Positions 1 through 8,491 of a DNA stretch of 64,000 nt are shown piece after piece (the first letter of the stretch is position 1; the number at the start of each line of letters is the position of its first letter). A program made the translations under genes and the position numbers. This stretch comes from Mucilaginibacter geliditolerans (GTDB taxonomy: Bacteria; Bacteroidota; Bacteroidia; Sphingobacteriales; Sphingobacteriaceae), in NCBI RefSeq assembly GCF_014200495.1, contig NZ_JACHBY010000004.1, forward strand, positions 310,001-374,000, read 5' to 3'. A model generated the notes under the pieces. The model was not told the origin of the DNA and did no database searches. It saw only the letters and a list, made by a program, of their open reading frames with translations.

Positions 1-1009
1 TTTTCTGTACTATAAGCGCATTTAGTGCATAGGCTATTATTAACGGCCTGTCACCAGGGTCATATGCGGTCGTTTCTGTATATAGCTTATGCCAGTCGGC
101 ATTAGGGTTATCCGCGGCATATTTTTTAAACTTGGTTAGTGCCTCATCCCATGTATAATTCCAGCTACCGCCGTATAAATAAGCGCAGCCTTCATCAACA
201 GGGCGGTTAATAATAGCTCTGTCCATTACCGCGTGCAGCCTTTCGTGCCAAAGATCGTGCGCGTTAAAACGGTGGCTATCTTTGGTAGAGCCGTTTACCA
301 TCAGGCTCATGTTATCCTCATTTGATGTGAGGTTGTTATCTGTTGCCGCGTTATAATCAGCCTTGTACTCAATGCCAAGGATCTGTTGCACTTCGGTAAA
401 ATTATCGCAGTAATAAAAAAGGATGGGGAAAACGGGTTGCTTTAGCTTTTTGTTGTAAAATTCAAGCTTGCTTTGGTAAGCCTTAACATCAGCCGAATTC
501 ATAGTATCCTTATAATAGCAGGTAAGATTATTGAATTTTTTCATTTTCCAGGCAATGGTGTTTTGCTTTAATGGCGAATAAAAATGGAACTCCGATCCAA
601 CACGTTTTGCCCGCAATTTAAAGCTGGCCCGCAAACGCGGCGTATTATCATCCACCCCGATATAGGAAAATTGCACTATATAGTTATCGGCATCAACCTT
701 AATAATATTGGTAAGGTAACATTTGTAAAAGTCCTTATCCTGCTTTTTAGCATTTTGCTCCATGCCCTTTATCTCATCCAAAAGGTCGGAGGTTTCAAGC
801 AGGCATTCTTTCAGCACATAAGTGTTATCCTTGTTGGGATTCTCCTTTTGACTGAGAAAACCATTCAATGAGTTGATAAGCTGATTTTTGACTATTGTAT
901 CCTGCGGCAGAGTTACCCAGTTTGGTACAATGATGGATTGCGCATGCAAATTGCATGCAATACCTACCAATACAAATAGTATGGCAAGCCTTATTGATTT
1001 AACAGGCAT
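1..1009 (-). CDS. Secreted HExxH-containing protein, 3' end cut by window edge
   Basis: This reading frame is open from an ATG at 1009 down to the window edge, giving 336 residues with no stop, so the C-terminus is missing. The first 25 or so residues form a signal peptide (MPVKSIRLAILFVLVGIACN, then LHAQS). Residues 255-259 read HERLH, which fits the zinc-peptidase HExxH pattern, and a DEG at 272-274 could supply a third ligand as in gluzincins. Other parts match no family I can name. Function as a metallopeptidase is an inference from the motif alone; HExxH also occurs by chance. The gene sits about 30 bases upstream of the end of the DUF3078 gene on the same strand, so co-transcription is possible. 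Confidence 0.75.
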   Translation of the reverse strand, partial: MPVKSIRLAILFVLVGIACNLHAQSIIVPNWVTLPQDTIVKNQLINSLNGFLSQKENPNKDNTYVLKECLLETSDLLDEIKGMEQNAKKQDKDFYKCYLTNIIKVDADNYIVQFSYIGVDDNTPRLRASFKLRAKRVGSEFHFYSPLKQNTIAWKMKKFNNLTCYYKDTMNSADVKAYQSKLEFYNKKLKQPVFPILFYYCDNFTEVQQILGIEYKADYNAATDNNLTSNEDNMSLMVNGSTKDSHRFNAHDLWHERLHAVMDRAIINRPVDEGCAYLYGGSWNYTWDEALTKFKKYAADNPNADWHKLYTETTAYDPGDRPLIIAYALNALIVQK

Positions 1010-1038
1010 TAGGCTGATTTTGATTAGTTTATGCTAAC

Positions 1039-2049
1039 CTACGGAAATTTATACAGAATACCCAGGCCTAAGGTTTCAGTACCCTGCGCCTGTGGCCCTA
1101 CCGTTTTATCATACAGGAACGTTCCGTTTATGGTAACCGCTACCAATGAATTTACTTTTGCGGTAAGTACGGCATCAACACGGTGGCTTACGAAAGCTAA
1201 GGACTGCGTATACGGGATGAATAAGGTGTAGCGCATGTTTAAGTGCAGATTTTTCATCACGTCTTTATCAAACGTGGCAACCGACTGGAATGCCATTTGA
1301 TTAACAAAGGTATGACCGGGTAGTACACCATAATAACCAACGGCGGTATGGGCAATAGAGGTATCTAAAACAAAGGTTTGTTTTGCTGTAGCAGCACCCA
1401 GGCGCCAATCGAAAAACTTTGAAGGCTTATACTCCAAACCCACCGATTCTGTTAAATAACCCGGGGCCATAAAACGAGATATTAATGTTGGGGGCGATGG
1501 ATCATTGTACGTATAGCCATCGCTAAACTGCGATGTAAAGTTTAATGAACCGAAAAACAACCATTTCTTTGATAGCTGGGTTGCTATTTTATTATCAAAG
1601 TATATATAGTCGTTTGTTTTTCTAAAACCTTGCCCTTTATTTTTTGATGCGCCGTAAATAAAGTTAAGCTCGTTTGTGTAATCGAGCGGGGCTTTGTTAT
1701 ATTCTGATTTAAAATCAAAGTTGGCTCCCAGCGCTACGGAGTTTACACCACCACCGCTCCAGTTATTGGTAAAGCCGGCCTGGTTAAAATTAAGGTTGAA
1801 AAGTATTAATTTATGCCAGTAGCTAAAGGTGTAATCGGGCAGGGCTACGGGGATTAACTCGGGGGTAATAAGTACTGGCCTTACCCGTACAGGTAATGCA
1901 TTTTTACGCGAATCAGCACGGAATTTATTTAGCATGCCCGTATCAACTTTAATACTATCTATTTTAGATGTATCTGATACCTGTGCCACAGCGGGCATCG
2001 CGCATGAAAAAACTATTCCTAAAAATAAACTCCAGCCTTTATTTATCAT
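1039..2049 (-). CDS. DUF3078 domain-containing protein, probable outer-membrane protein
   Basis: A 336-residue protein with an N-terminal signal peptide (cleavage near AVAQ at residue 22). From about residue 80 it has the DUF3078 pattern: a conserved LFNLNFNQAGFTNNWSGGG segment, then alternating aromatic and polar strands typical of a beta-barrel, ending in a C-terminal strand with terminal FP. DUF3078 proteins are common in Bacteroidota and have no assigned biochemical role; an outer-membrane location is inferred from the strand pattern. It lies on the same strand as the carboxypeptidase-regulatory-like gene upstream, with a 57-base gap. Confidence 0.85.
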   Translation of the reverse strand: MINKGWSLFLGIVFSCAMPAVAQVSDTSKIDSIKVDTGMLNKFRADSRKNALPVRVRPVLITPELIPVALPDYTFSYWHKLILFNLNFNQAGFTNNWSGGGVNSVALGANFDFKSEYNKAPLDYTNELNFIYGASKNKGQGFRKTNDYIYFDNKIATQLSKKWLFFGSLNFTSQFSDGYTYNDPSPPTLISRFMAPGYLTESVGLEYKPSKFFDWRLGAATAKQTFVLDTSIAHTAVGYYGVLPGHTFVNQMAFQSVATFDKDVMKNLHLNMRYTLFIPYTQSLAFVSHRVDAVLTAKVNSLVAVTINGTFLYDKTVGPQAQGTETLGLGILYKFP

Positions 2050-2106
2050 TCGGACACAAATAAAGCTAAAATCTGCTTTTCAAATAAATTTAAAGCAAAA
2101 TAAATG

Positions 2107-2844
2107 TTATTTTACCAATGGCGGCAGCGTATATAGCTTGGGCCGTCGCAGGTATCTGCGCAAATTTGTCTTTATATAACTTATAAAGTCATAATCACTA
2201 GCCGTTATTACGGTGTAGTAACCAGGGCGGTATTTTTGCATAAAATCTGCCAACTGCGCGTCTTTTAAACCTGTTATACGCCCAACCAATGTTTTATTAA
2301 AACGATAATCTATCACATTTTGATAATAGTCTTGCTGAATATTTTCCCTTAAATGTGCCGCGTTGCGGCCGCTGCGGCTAAACATATTATACAGGCCATC
2401 AATACTTAGCCCCGCGCCACCGCCATCAGCGCCAATACTCAACAGGTCGGTATTGGCAATGGAGCCATAAATATTGGGGTAATTCCGTTTGGTAGCCTCA
2501 AGCATTTGTTCAGGGGTGGCAAGAGAGTCGTGTATGGTAACTTCTTTAAGCTGGATAGATAGGGGCTGAATATATACAGCAAGCGGGGTGTAATTTTGTA
2601 CAGTAACCGTATCCGGGCGATAATTTAGCTTGGTAAATATCAATTTGTCGCCTATGCGGGCGTCAATGGCAAACTCTGCTTTCAAATTAACATAAACAGA
2701 TTTTCCGGTAGCGGCATTCAGCACGTTTACCTGTGCAATGCGTTCTTTTGAATTCTTGTCGAACACGATACCCGTGAGCGACTTTTCCTGGGCAAAAACA
2801 TCAACCGATACAAAAAATAAAAAAAATAACAGCCCTAATCTCAT
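2107..2844 (-). CDS. Carboxypeptidase-regulatory-like domain protein (secreted)
   Basis: Residues after the signal peptide (MRLGLLFFLFFVSVDVFAQ) carry a CarboxypepD_reg-like beta-sandwich: LTGIVFDKNSKERIAQVNV, a KLIFTKLNYRPDTVTV core and LKEVTI at the end, the pattern usually found at the N-terminus of TonB-dependent receptors. Here it stands alone, followed by a helical region of about 140 residues of unknown role. I chose the ATG at 2844 because it gives a clean signal peptide and has GGAG seven bases upstream. An upstream in-frame ATG at 2904, one base after the stop of the preceding gene, would add 20 residues and remains possible. The envelope role is unknown. Confidence 0.75.
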   Translation of the reverse strand: MRLGLLFFLFFVSVDVFAQEKSLTGIVFDKNSKERIAQVNVLNAATGKSVYVNLKAEFAIDARIGDKLIFTKLNYRPDTVTVQNYTPLAVYIQPLSIQLKEVTIHDSLATPEQMLEATKRNYPNIYGSIANTDLLSIGADGGGAGLSIDGLYNMFSRSGRNAAHLRENIQQDYYQNVIDYRFNKTLVGRITGLKDAQLADFMQKYRPGYYTVITASDYDFISYIKTNLRRYLRRPKLYTLPPLVK

Positions 2845-2905
2845 AGCAACTCCAAAAGTAAACCATCGCAAAAGCTTCGTTGTATAATTAACAGTATTTA
2901 ACATG

Positions 2906-3736
2906 TTACTTACTCACCACCAGCTTTTGCCCGATCTTTATATTATTATCAGCCATGTTATTAAGGGCCTTTAAATCATCAACCGTAAGGCCAAAACGTT
3001 TTGATATGTTATATAGTGTATCGCCCTGCTGCACGGTGTACAATTTATCGGTGGGAGTGCTTTGAATAACTGAATCTTTTGCAGCTGTTCCTATATTTTG
3101 GTTGATCTGGGTAAGCACCCTGTCCTCGCGTTTTATTTTTTGAACTTCGCCTTCGGGGCGGTCATATTGATCAAGGTGATATTTTTGAATAACGTTGATG
3201 AGCAGTTGCGGATAATTAGGGTTAGTTGCATAACCTGCTTTTTTTAACCCGTAAGCCCAACCCTGATAATCATCCTTATCCAGCTCAAACAGCGGGGCAT
3301 AGTTTTTCCGCTGCAAAAATTTAGAATGATCTCGGAATGATTGCTCCGGTGTGTCATAAACCCTGAAACAATCATTTTTGTTGTCATCATCCTTATAATA
3401 ACCTTTTCCGGTCCAGTCGCTGGTGCATTTTATACCGAAATGGTTGTTGGCAACACGGGCCAGCTCGCCGTTTCCGCTGCCCGATTCAAACAAACCCTGA
3501 GCAAGCGTAATACTCGCGGGGATGCCGTAAAGGTTCATTTCCTGTATAGCTATTCCTTTAAATCGATCAATATATTGTAAGGAGGTATAGGGGGTATAAC
3601 CGGCGATTGACGCGCTATTGGCTTTTTGAACGCTTTGGTTGTTCCTGTAAGCCTGGTGGCTGCTGATGGTATTCCGATGGGCCGAGCAAGAGCCCAAAAA
3701 AGCGACGGATATCAATAAATAAGCTGTTTTACGCAT
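2906..3736 (-). CDS. Glucosaminidase (GH73-type) lipoprotein with C-terminal LysM
   Basis: A 276-residue protein. It begins with a lipoprotein signal (VAFLGSC, Cys17). Residues 50-195 form a glucosaminidase domain of the FlgJ/GH73 type: ITLAQGLFESGSGNGELA contains the catalytic glutamate, followed by NNHFGIKC and YDTPEQSFRDHSKFL. Residues 232-275 form one LysM repeat (YTVQQGDTLYNISKRFG to KIGQKLVV), which binds peptidoglycan glycan chains. The expected action is cleavage of the GlcNAc-MurNAc bond during wall turnover or daughter-cell separation. It is the first of two related glucosaminidases here; the second, downstream of 4334, lacks LysM. Confidence 0.9.
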   Translation of the reverse strand: MRKTAYLLISVAFLGSCSAHRNTISSHQAYRNNQSVQKANSASIAGYTPYTSLQYIDRFKGIAIQEMNLYGIPASITLAQGLFESGSGNGELARVANNHFGIKCTSDWTGKGYYKDDDNKNDCFRVYDTPEQSFRDHSKFLQRKNYAPLFELDKDDYQGWAYGLKKAGYATNPNYPQLLINVIQKYHLDQYDRPEGEVQKIKREDRVLTQINQNIGTAAKDSVIQSTPTDKLYTVQQGDTLYNISKRFGLTVDDLKALNNMADNNIKIGQKLVVSK

Positions 3737-3796
3737 TATAGCTAAACCTTTATTAGGGTAAATTTAGTTCAGCCAAAATAAGATTTAAAAATGTAT

Positions 3797-4330
3797 TTAT
3801 TTCGCGTTTTGTGGTAATTGCGTTGGATCAGCTGGTTTTTCGTCGAGCGAGTTAAGCTGGTATTTCTGGATAATACCCAATACCTGTGCTGCCCATTTGC
3901 GGCTGCTGCAATAACCGCTGTGCTGTATACCCTTTGCCCAGCCCAAATAGTCATAATGCGAAAGTTGCTCGGCCAGGTGACTGAACTGTTTTCTTTCCGT
4001 CATGATGCGGGCAAAATCCTGGAACGAATCCATTACCGAATCATATTGTTTATAGGGCGACCGTACTTTTTTATTGTGTTTATAATAAACGGTTGTTCCG
4101 CCGCCTTTTACACCAAACTGGTTATTTAAATTACGGGCAATATTGCTGTTACCGCAACCCGACTCATGCATTGCTACACCTAAAATAATGCTGGCAGGCA
4201 CACCTGTTTCATGCATAATGCGAATAGCATCATCTTTAAACTTATCAATATACGATTCTGAGGTGTTTTTTTGTGCTGAAGCAGCAAGTGTAGATATTAA
4301 CAGTGTTGTAATCAGTAAGAATTTCTTCAT
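3797..4330 (-). CDS. Glucosaminidase domain protein without LysM
   Basis: A 177-residue protein with a signal peptide (MKKFLLITTLLISTLAASAQ). The remainder is a single glucosaminidase domain: ASIILGVAMHESGCGNSNIA includes the likely catalytic glutamate, then NNQFGVKG and SVMDSFQDFARIM. It is a clear paralogue of the neighbour at 2906-3736, with no wall-binding module. It lies 3 bases downstream of the O-methyltransferase gene and is probably co-transcribed with it. The two glucosaminidases may differ in localisation, with one membrane-anchored and one soluble in the periplasm; this is inference from their signal types. Confidence 0.88.
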   Translation of the reverse strand: MKKFLLITTLLISTLAASAQKNTSESYIDKFKDDAIRIMHETGVPASIILGVAMHESGCGNSNIARNLNNQFGVKGGGTTVYYKHNKKVRSPYKQYDSVMDSFQDFARIMTERKQFSHLAEQLSHYDYLGWAKGIQHSGYCSSRKWAAQVLGIIQKYQLNSLDEKPADPTQLPQNAK

Positions 4331-4333
4331 AAT

Positions 4334-4972
4334 CTATTTTTTTCTGATGAGCAGGATACCATCTCGCACGGGGAGAATCAGTTTTTCAACCCTCGTGTCT
4401 GCGGTTATCATGTCATTAAGCTTGCGGATTCCTTGTGTATCGGCATCTTTTTCTTCGCCGTACACCTTTCCTTTCCACAAAACATTGTCAATTATTATTA
4501 ATCCACCGGACCTGACTTTGTCAAATATTAACTGAAAGTAGGAATAATTATTCTTTTTATCAGCATCAATAAACACAATATCGAAGTTTTTTTCGTCTAA
4601 ATCGGCTATAACGGCCTCTGCGGCGCCAAAATGCAGCCTGATTTTGTTTTCCACATTTGTTGATTTAAAATGTGAATTGAGCATTTCCCCCATCTCGCGG
4701 TTAACTTCAATGGTGTGTATAATACCATCTTCGGTTAAGCCCTCGGCCAGGCAAATGGTGGCATAACCCGTAAAGGTGCCTATCTCTAAAATGCGTTTTG
4801 GCTGCATCATTTTACTCAAAAAGCTCAGCAACCGGCCCTGGTAATGGCCCGATAGCATATGCGGTTTCAGCACCTTGAGATAGGTTTCCCGGTTGATCGT
4901 CTGCAATGCTTCCGGTTCCGGATCGCAATGATCATCCAGGTACGCCTGAAGGTCATGGGGGAGAATTTCCAT
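4334..4972 (-). CDS. SAM-dependent O-methyltransferase (class I, COMT-like)
   Basis: About 212 residues. It has the methyltransferase_3 pattern: RILEIGTFTGYATICLAEGL (SAM-binding motif I), then IHTIEVNRE, FDIVFIDADKKNNY with the metal-binding Asp/Asp region, and IIIDNVLWKG. The family includes catechol and caffeoyl-CoA O-methyltransferases that need a divalent metal; the substrate here is unknown. I chose the ATG at 4972 giving MEILPHDLQAYL; the frame extends five codons to a GTG at 4987. It lies just upstream of the small glucosaminidase gene, with 3 bases between them. Confidence 0.9.
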   Translation of the reverse strand: MEILPHDLQAYLDDHCDPEPEALQTINRETYLKVLKPHMLSGHYQGRLLSFLSKMMQPKRILEIGTFTGYATICLAEGLTEDGIIHTIEVNREMGEMLNSHFKSTNVENKIRLHFGAAEAVIADLDEKNFDIVFIDADKKNNYSYFQLIFDKVRSGGLIIIDNVLWKGKVYGEEKDADTQGIRKLNDMITADTRVEKLILPVRDGILLIRKK

Positions 4973-5053
4973 GCCGCAAAGATACACCTCTCTTTTAAAT
5001 GTTTATAAAATTCGTTGATTTTTAGCCCTTATTAGTATTTAAGGTGCTTTAAA

Positions 5054-5998
5054 TCAGCCTGCTGAAACTATATCATTCAATGCAGTAAACAGGCTTAACG
5101 GGTGTTCGGCTATCCTGTTGCACAGGTACAAATACCACTCTTTACCATATACAAAATATACTTTTGATGGATGCCCGTCTTCTTTCAAGGCAGCCAATTG
5201 TGCGGTTTGAATGCCATAAAGGCTCTCAAATTCATACAAACTTTTGTCTGTATTATACTTAGTAATTAACCGTTTGGTCTCCTGCTGAATTTGATGATGA
5301 TGGGTAGCGATTGAACAGCTGTGGTTATCCTGTAATAATTGATCCACGTAGTCTATGTACACCTCATCCAACTGCGGCCCTCTGGGGATAGAAAGTCCTT
5401 TAGCGGTTTCAAATGCCCCCTTTACTATTCTGATCTTGCCCTCTTTTTTAATCAGTTCTTTAAAATCATCCCCGGTGCGGTATAAATAAGCCTGCAGGGT
5501 GATGCCAAGGTTTTTATAAGTCTTTAAGGCATCTGTATAAATTTCATGAATAGCATCTGTTCGTTCCGTTCCCTCGGCACTAATGATTACATCAACATTG
5601 TTTTTTGAAGCTTCGGAGCAGATAAGGGCCAAATTATCGAAACATAGATCTCTGGATATAGCCAAACCAATATGAGAAAGATCAAGCGAAACTGTTGATT
5701 TTAGATTATGATTTTTTATTTCCTCGCATATCCTGATGAATTCCCGGGTCGCGGCATTGGCTTCAGGTATGGTTCTGGTGCTTTCGCCCATAAATTCAAT
5801 GGAGCATTTTAATCCAGCATTATTTTGTTCGCTAGCTTTAATTATCGTTTCATCCAGATTTTCACCGCCAATGTACCTGTTAGCCGCTTTTTTAAGTGTT
5901 TTGTATAAAATTTCATTATTTAAAATGAAGTCTTTGGCATCTTCGTTCAATGCAGCTTTTCTCAGTGTTTCGGCTGCTGTAATTAATAGGTTATCCAT
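5054..5998 (-). CDS. Proline dehydrogenase family protein
   Basis: A 314-residue TIM-barrel flavoprotein of the ProDH/PutA family, short form as in Firmicutes FadM/PutB. Recognisable segments are VSLDLSHIGLA, ITLQAYLYRTGDD, RIVKGAFETAKGLSIPR, SIATHHHQ, ESLYGIQ and the C-terminal EWYLYLCNRIAEHPLSL, which corresponds to the family's conserved EWYxYxxRRxAExP substrate-binding segment with RR changed to CNR. It would oxidise proline to pyrroline-5-carboxylate using FAD. Because of the altered arginine pair, a different imino-acid substrate is possible. It is divergent from an HxlR regulator with an inverted-repeat operator candidate between them. Confidence 0.82.
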   Translation of the reverse strand: MDNLLITAAETLRKAALNEDAKDFILNNEILYKTLKKAANRYIGGENLDETIIKASEQNNAGLKCSIEFMGESTRTIPEANAATREFIRICEEIKNHNLKSTVSLDLSHIGLAISRDLCFDNLALICSEASKNNVDVIISAEGTERTDAIHEIYTDALKTYKNLGITLQAYLYRTGDDFKELIKKEGKIRIVKGAFETAKGLSIPRGPQLDEVYIDYVDQLLQDNHSCSIATHHHQIQQETKRLITKYNTDKSLYEFESLYGIQTAQLAALKEDGHPSKVYFVYGKEWYLYLCNRIAEHPLSLFTALNDIVSAG

Positions 5999-6075
5999 TT
6001 ATCAGCAATTATCTTATATATATTCCTCCGGCAAAAATATCCTATAATTATTAAGTTTGCCAATCAGCAACCCAT

Positions 6076-6098
6076 TGTATGGTACATACAAAAATGTA
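6076..6098. promoter_or_regulatory. Candidate operator between proDH-like gene and HxlR regulator
   Basis: Two overlapping inverted repeats lie in the 104-base divergent gap: TGTATG-GTA-CATACA (6076-6090) and TACA-AAAA-TGTA (6087-6098). They end 4 bases before the likely HxlR start codon at 6103. HxlR-family dimers bind short inverted repeats, so autoregulation or control of the divergent proline dehydrogenase-like gene is a reasonable inference. No binding evidence exists here. Confidence 0.45.
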
Positions 6099-6102
6099 AG
6101 TG

Positions 6103-6474
6103 ATGAGTAAAAGGAAAACGGAATCAACCAATAACATCAATCGCGAAAAGCTTCATGATTTTTGCGGAGCCATGTATGCCCTTGATGTGTTGGCCGGAAG
6201 ATGGAAGTTATTTATACTATACAAGCTGGAGCATCAGGACCTGCGTTTCGGCGAACTAAAACAGCTGATACCCGATATTACCGAACGCATGCTGGTGCTG
6301 CATTTAAAGGAAATGGAACGTGACGGATTAATCAGCAGAACTGTTTACCCGCAAGTACCGCCAAAAGTGGAATATAAACTCACAGAAAGCACGGTAGCTT
6401 TAATGCCATTTTGGAGCCATTTAGAAGACTGGGGAAATGCTCACCGAAAGATACATGAAAAGCTTGATCTCTAA
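6103..6474 (+). CDS. HxlR-family winged-helix transcriptional regulator
   Basis: About 123 residues with the typical HxlR layout: an N-terminal CGAMYALDVLAGRWKLFILYKL segment whose single cysteine is in the position used for redox sensing in relatives such as YodB/HypR, then LRFGELKQLIPDITERMLVLHLKEMERDGLISR (helix-turn-helix and wing) and YKLTESTVALMPFWSHLEDWG. I chose the ATG at 6103; a GTG directly before it at 6100 is in frame. It probably controls itself and possibly the divergent flavoenzyme gene. The signal it senses is unknown. Confidence 0.9.
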   Translation: MSKRKTESTNNINREKLHDFCGAMYALDVLAGRWKLFILYKLEHQDLRFGELKQLIPDITERMLVLHLKEMERDGLISRTVYPQVPPKVEYKLTESTVALMPFWSHLEDWGNAHRKIHEKLDL

Positions 6475-6475
6475 A

Positions 6476-6889
6476 TCAAAATAATCTGCGATCCATATAA
6501 GATTGTAACAGTATCACCGCCGAAATCGTATCCACTAACTCCTTATTTTGCCTGTGTTTTTTGTTCATACCACTTTGTGCTATGGTTGCCGATGCCATTT
6601 TTGAAGTGAAGCGTTCATCCAGCATTTCAATGGGTATCTCCGGGAAGTTTTTTTTGAGGATAGTAACAAACCCCTTCACATGCACTGCCGATTGCGATGG
6701 CGTGTTATCCATTTGCTTGGGTTCGCCAACAATAAAGCGTTCCACCTGCTCTGTTTTTAAATAGGTTTTCAGATAATCCACAATATACTGCGGATGGATG
6801 GTATCCAATCCTGTTGCGATGATCTGCAATGGGTCGGTAACTGCTATGCCGATACGCTTTGTACCGAAATCAAAGGCCATTATTCTCAT
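6476..6889 (-). CDS. ruvX: Holliday junction resolvase-like RuvX/YqgF
   Basis: A 137-residue protein starting MRIMAFDFGTKRIGIAVTD, the RNase H-fold signature of YqgF with the first catalytic aspartate. ERFIVGEPKQMDNTPSQSA and PIEMLDERFTSKMA give the second acidic site, and VDTISAVILLQSYMD the third. Members act in processing of the 16S rRNA 5' end and have been proposed as resolvases. It is convergent with the HxlR gene, with a gap of 1 base. A roughly 450-base repeat-rich intergenic region lies upstream. Confidence 0.93.
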   Translation of the reverse strand: MRIMAFDFGTKRIGIAVTDPLQIIATGLDTIHPQYIVDYLKTYLKTEQVERFIVGEPKQMDNTPSQSAVHVKGFVTILKKNFPEIPIEMLDERFTSKMASATIAQSGMNKKHRQNKELVDTISAVILLQSYMDRRLF

Positions 6890-7343
6890 GATAGATGTGA
6901 GATTTTAGATGTGAGATAGGAGATGAGCAGCATAGGTCAAAGATAGGGCTTATTTGTTTAGATTGATCTAATGAGTTAAACGGATCATGCCGAAGTTGCG
7001 TTAGATGGTAAGGGTTTAGTCCGACGAAGGAGGGCCGGAGCGAAGCGCAGCCCTGGAAAGCCCGGCCCGAAGGGAACGCCATAATTCTTCAACGTCATCC
7101 TGAACTTGTTTCAGGATCCCAAAGGATGAGTAGTATGGTGGTTGCTTAGCGCGTGGGGTGCCGAAACAAGTTCGGCATGACGAAATGTAGATGGTGCTGC
7201 TTGTATAACACATCCCTAACCCCTCTCAAGAGGGGAACTGAATGGCAGTAGTTGATTCCACCCATACAACCCATTTGTCATAAAAGCATCCTTGTTGCAA
7301 ATCAAATATTCAAGTTTTCAAATCTAATTCTTATTTTGCACCA
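6890..7343. other. Gene-free interval with several short repeats
   Basis: There is no credible gene in this 454-base gap between divergent ruvX and holB. It holds a GC-rich patch at about 7018-7082 unlike the surrounding AT-rich spacer, the palindromic element at 7093-7182, and at about 7208-7233 an element of the form CCCTAACCCCTC..GAGGGGAAC, which is a degenerate version of the perfect pair near 54 kb. Short frames here have no family resemblance and are treated as noise. Confidence 0.7.
7093..7182. repeat. Palindromic intergenic repeat, family B copy 1
   Basis: A 90-base unit starting CGTCATCCTGAACTTGTTTC and ending with GTGCCGAAACAAGTTCGGCATGACG in inverted orientation. Each end is also a small hairpin by itself (CCTGAA-ctt-gtTTCAGG and GCCGAAaca-agTTCGGC). 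The same head and tail occur at 19680-19772, with compensating changes that keep the stems (CTGAA/TTCAG versus CCGAA/TTCGG). REP/BIME-like; mechanism of spread unknown. Confidence 0.8.
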
Positions 7344-8489
7344 ATGCAGTTTAAAGAGATAGTAGGGCAGGATGCCATAAAGCAACGGTTGATGAACACG
7401 GTGAATGAGAACCGGGTGAGTCATGCGCAGTTATTTTTAGGTCCGGAAGGGTCTGGAAGCCTGGCGCTCGCAGTTGCTTATGCCCAATATTTATGTTGCG
7501 AGGATAAACAGCCTGACGATTCATGCGGCATATGTTCATCATGCCGTAAGTATCAGAAACTGATGCACCCCGATCTGCATTTTTCCTATCCTTTCTTTGC
7601 TAAACATAAGGACGACAACGCGCTTACCTTTATTGAGCAATGGCGCGAGGCATTTATAGCCTATCCCTATTTAAACCTCGATATCTGGCGCGATTATTTG
7701 GATGCCGAAAACAAACAGGCCAACATTAACATTGCCGAATGCCACCAGATCATCAAAAAATTAAGCCTTAAGCCATTTGAGTCAACCTACAAAATTCTGA
7801 TCCTTTGGCTGCCCGAGTATTTGGATAAAGAAGGTAACGCCCTGCTCAAAATCATAGAAGAACCACAGCCTAATACGCTGTTTTTACTGGTGGCCCAAAA
7901 CCAGGATCAGATATTAAACACCATACTTTCGCGCACGCAACTGGTAAAAATTCCGGCATTGGAGTACGACGAGATAAAGGAACACCTCGTCAGCAAATAC
8001 AATCAAACCGAGGATGCGGCTGCCGAAATTGCTTATTTATGCAACGGCAATTTAACCGAAGCGCTGATAATGCTGCAGCAGGAAAACAAAGGCTACCATA
8101 AATTATTTATTGACTGGCTGCGCCTGTGTTTCGGTAACAAGGGTTTAGAAATATTAAGCTTTGTTGATCAGCTGGCGAAGATGGGGCGTGAAAACCAAAA
8201 GAACTTTTTAAGATACGGCATTAGTTTTATACGCGAGATCTGCCTGTTGCTTGCAGGTGCCGGTAACCTGGTGCATTTACCTGCCAGTGAGCTGGAAACC
8301 GCACAAAAAATGACCAATGTGATGAATATTGCAATGGCGCAGGCCATCAGTGCGGAGCTTGAAAAGGCGCATTATCATGTGGAACGAAATGCAAACCCTA
8401 AAATTTTATTTTTAGATGTATCTTTACAGATTATAAAAACAGTAAAGTTTAAAACGATCCCGCAAGGGACACAATATATGCCGAATTAA
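7344..8489 (+). CDS. holB: DNA polymerase III delta' subunit
   Basis: A 381-residue clamp-loader AAA+ protein. N-terminal FKEIVGQDAIKQRLMNTVNENRVSHAQLFLGPEGSG is the delta' signature with a P-loop-like segment. A four-cysteine zinc knuckle follows (CCEDKQPDDSCGICSSC) and then HPDLHFSYPF. The sensor/arginine-finger region reads ILWLPEYLDKEGNALLKIIEEPQPNTLFLLVAQN and ILSRTQ. It loads the sliding clamp during replication. Immediate downstream neighbours are ricT (2-base gap) and gldH, an arrangement I recognise from Bacteroidota genomes. Confidence 0.93.
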   Translation: MQFKEIVGQDAIKQRLMNTVNENRVSHAQLFLGPEGSGSLALAVAYAQYLCCEDKQPDDSCGICSSCRKYQKLMHPDLHFSYPFFAKHKDDNALTFIEQWREAFIAYPYLNLDIWRDYLDAENKQANINIAECHQIIKKLSLKPFESTYKILILWLPEYLDKEGNALLKIIEEPQPNTLFLLVAQNQDQILNTILSRTQLVKIPALEYDEIKEHLVSKYNQTEDAAAEIAYLCNGNLTEALIMLQQENKGYHKLFIDWLRLCFGNKGLEILSFVDQLAKMGRENQKNFLRYGISFIREICLLLAGAGNLVHLPASELETAQKMTNVMNIAMAQAISAELEKAHYHVERNANPKILFLDVSLQIIKTVKFKTIPQGTQYMPN

Positions 8490-8491
8490 TT

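Noticed and set aside
4143..4535. Plus-strand frame across the glucosaminidase/methyltransferase junction
   Set aside because: It overlaps two well-supported minus-strand genes and has no domain similarity.
7016..7213. Minus-strand frames upstream of ruvX
   Set aside because: They cover the GC-rich patch and palindromic repeat; the translated sequence is composition-driven and has no recognisable domain.
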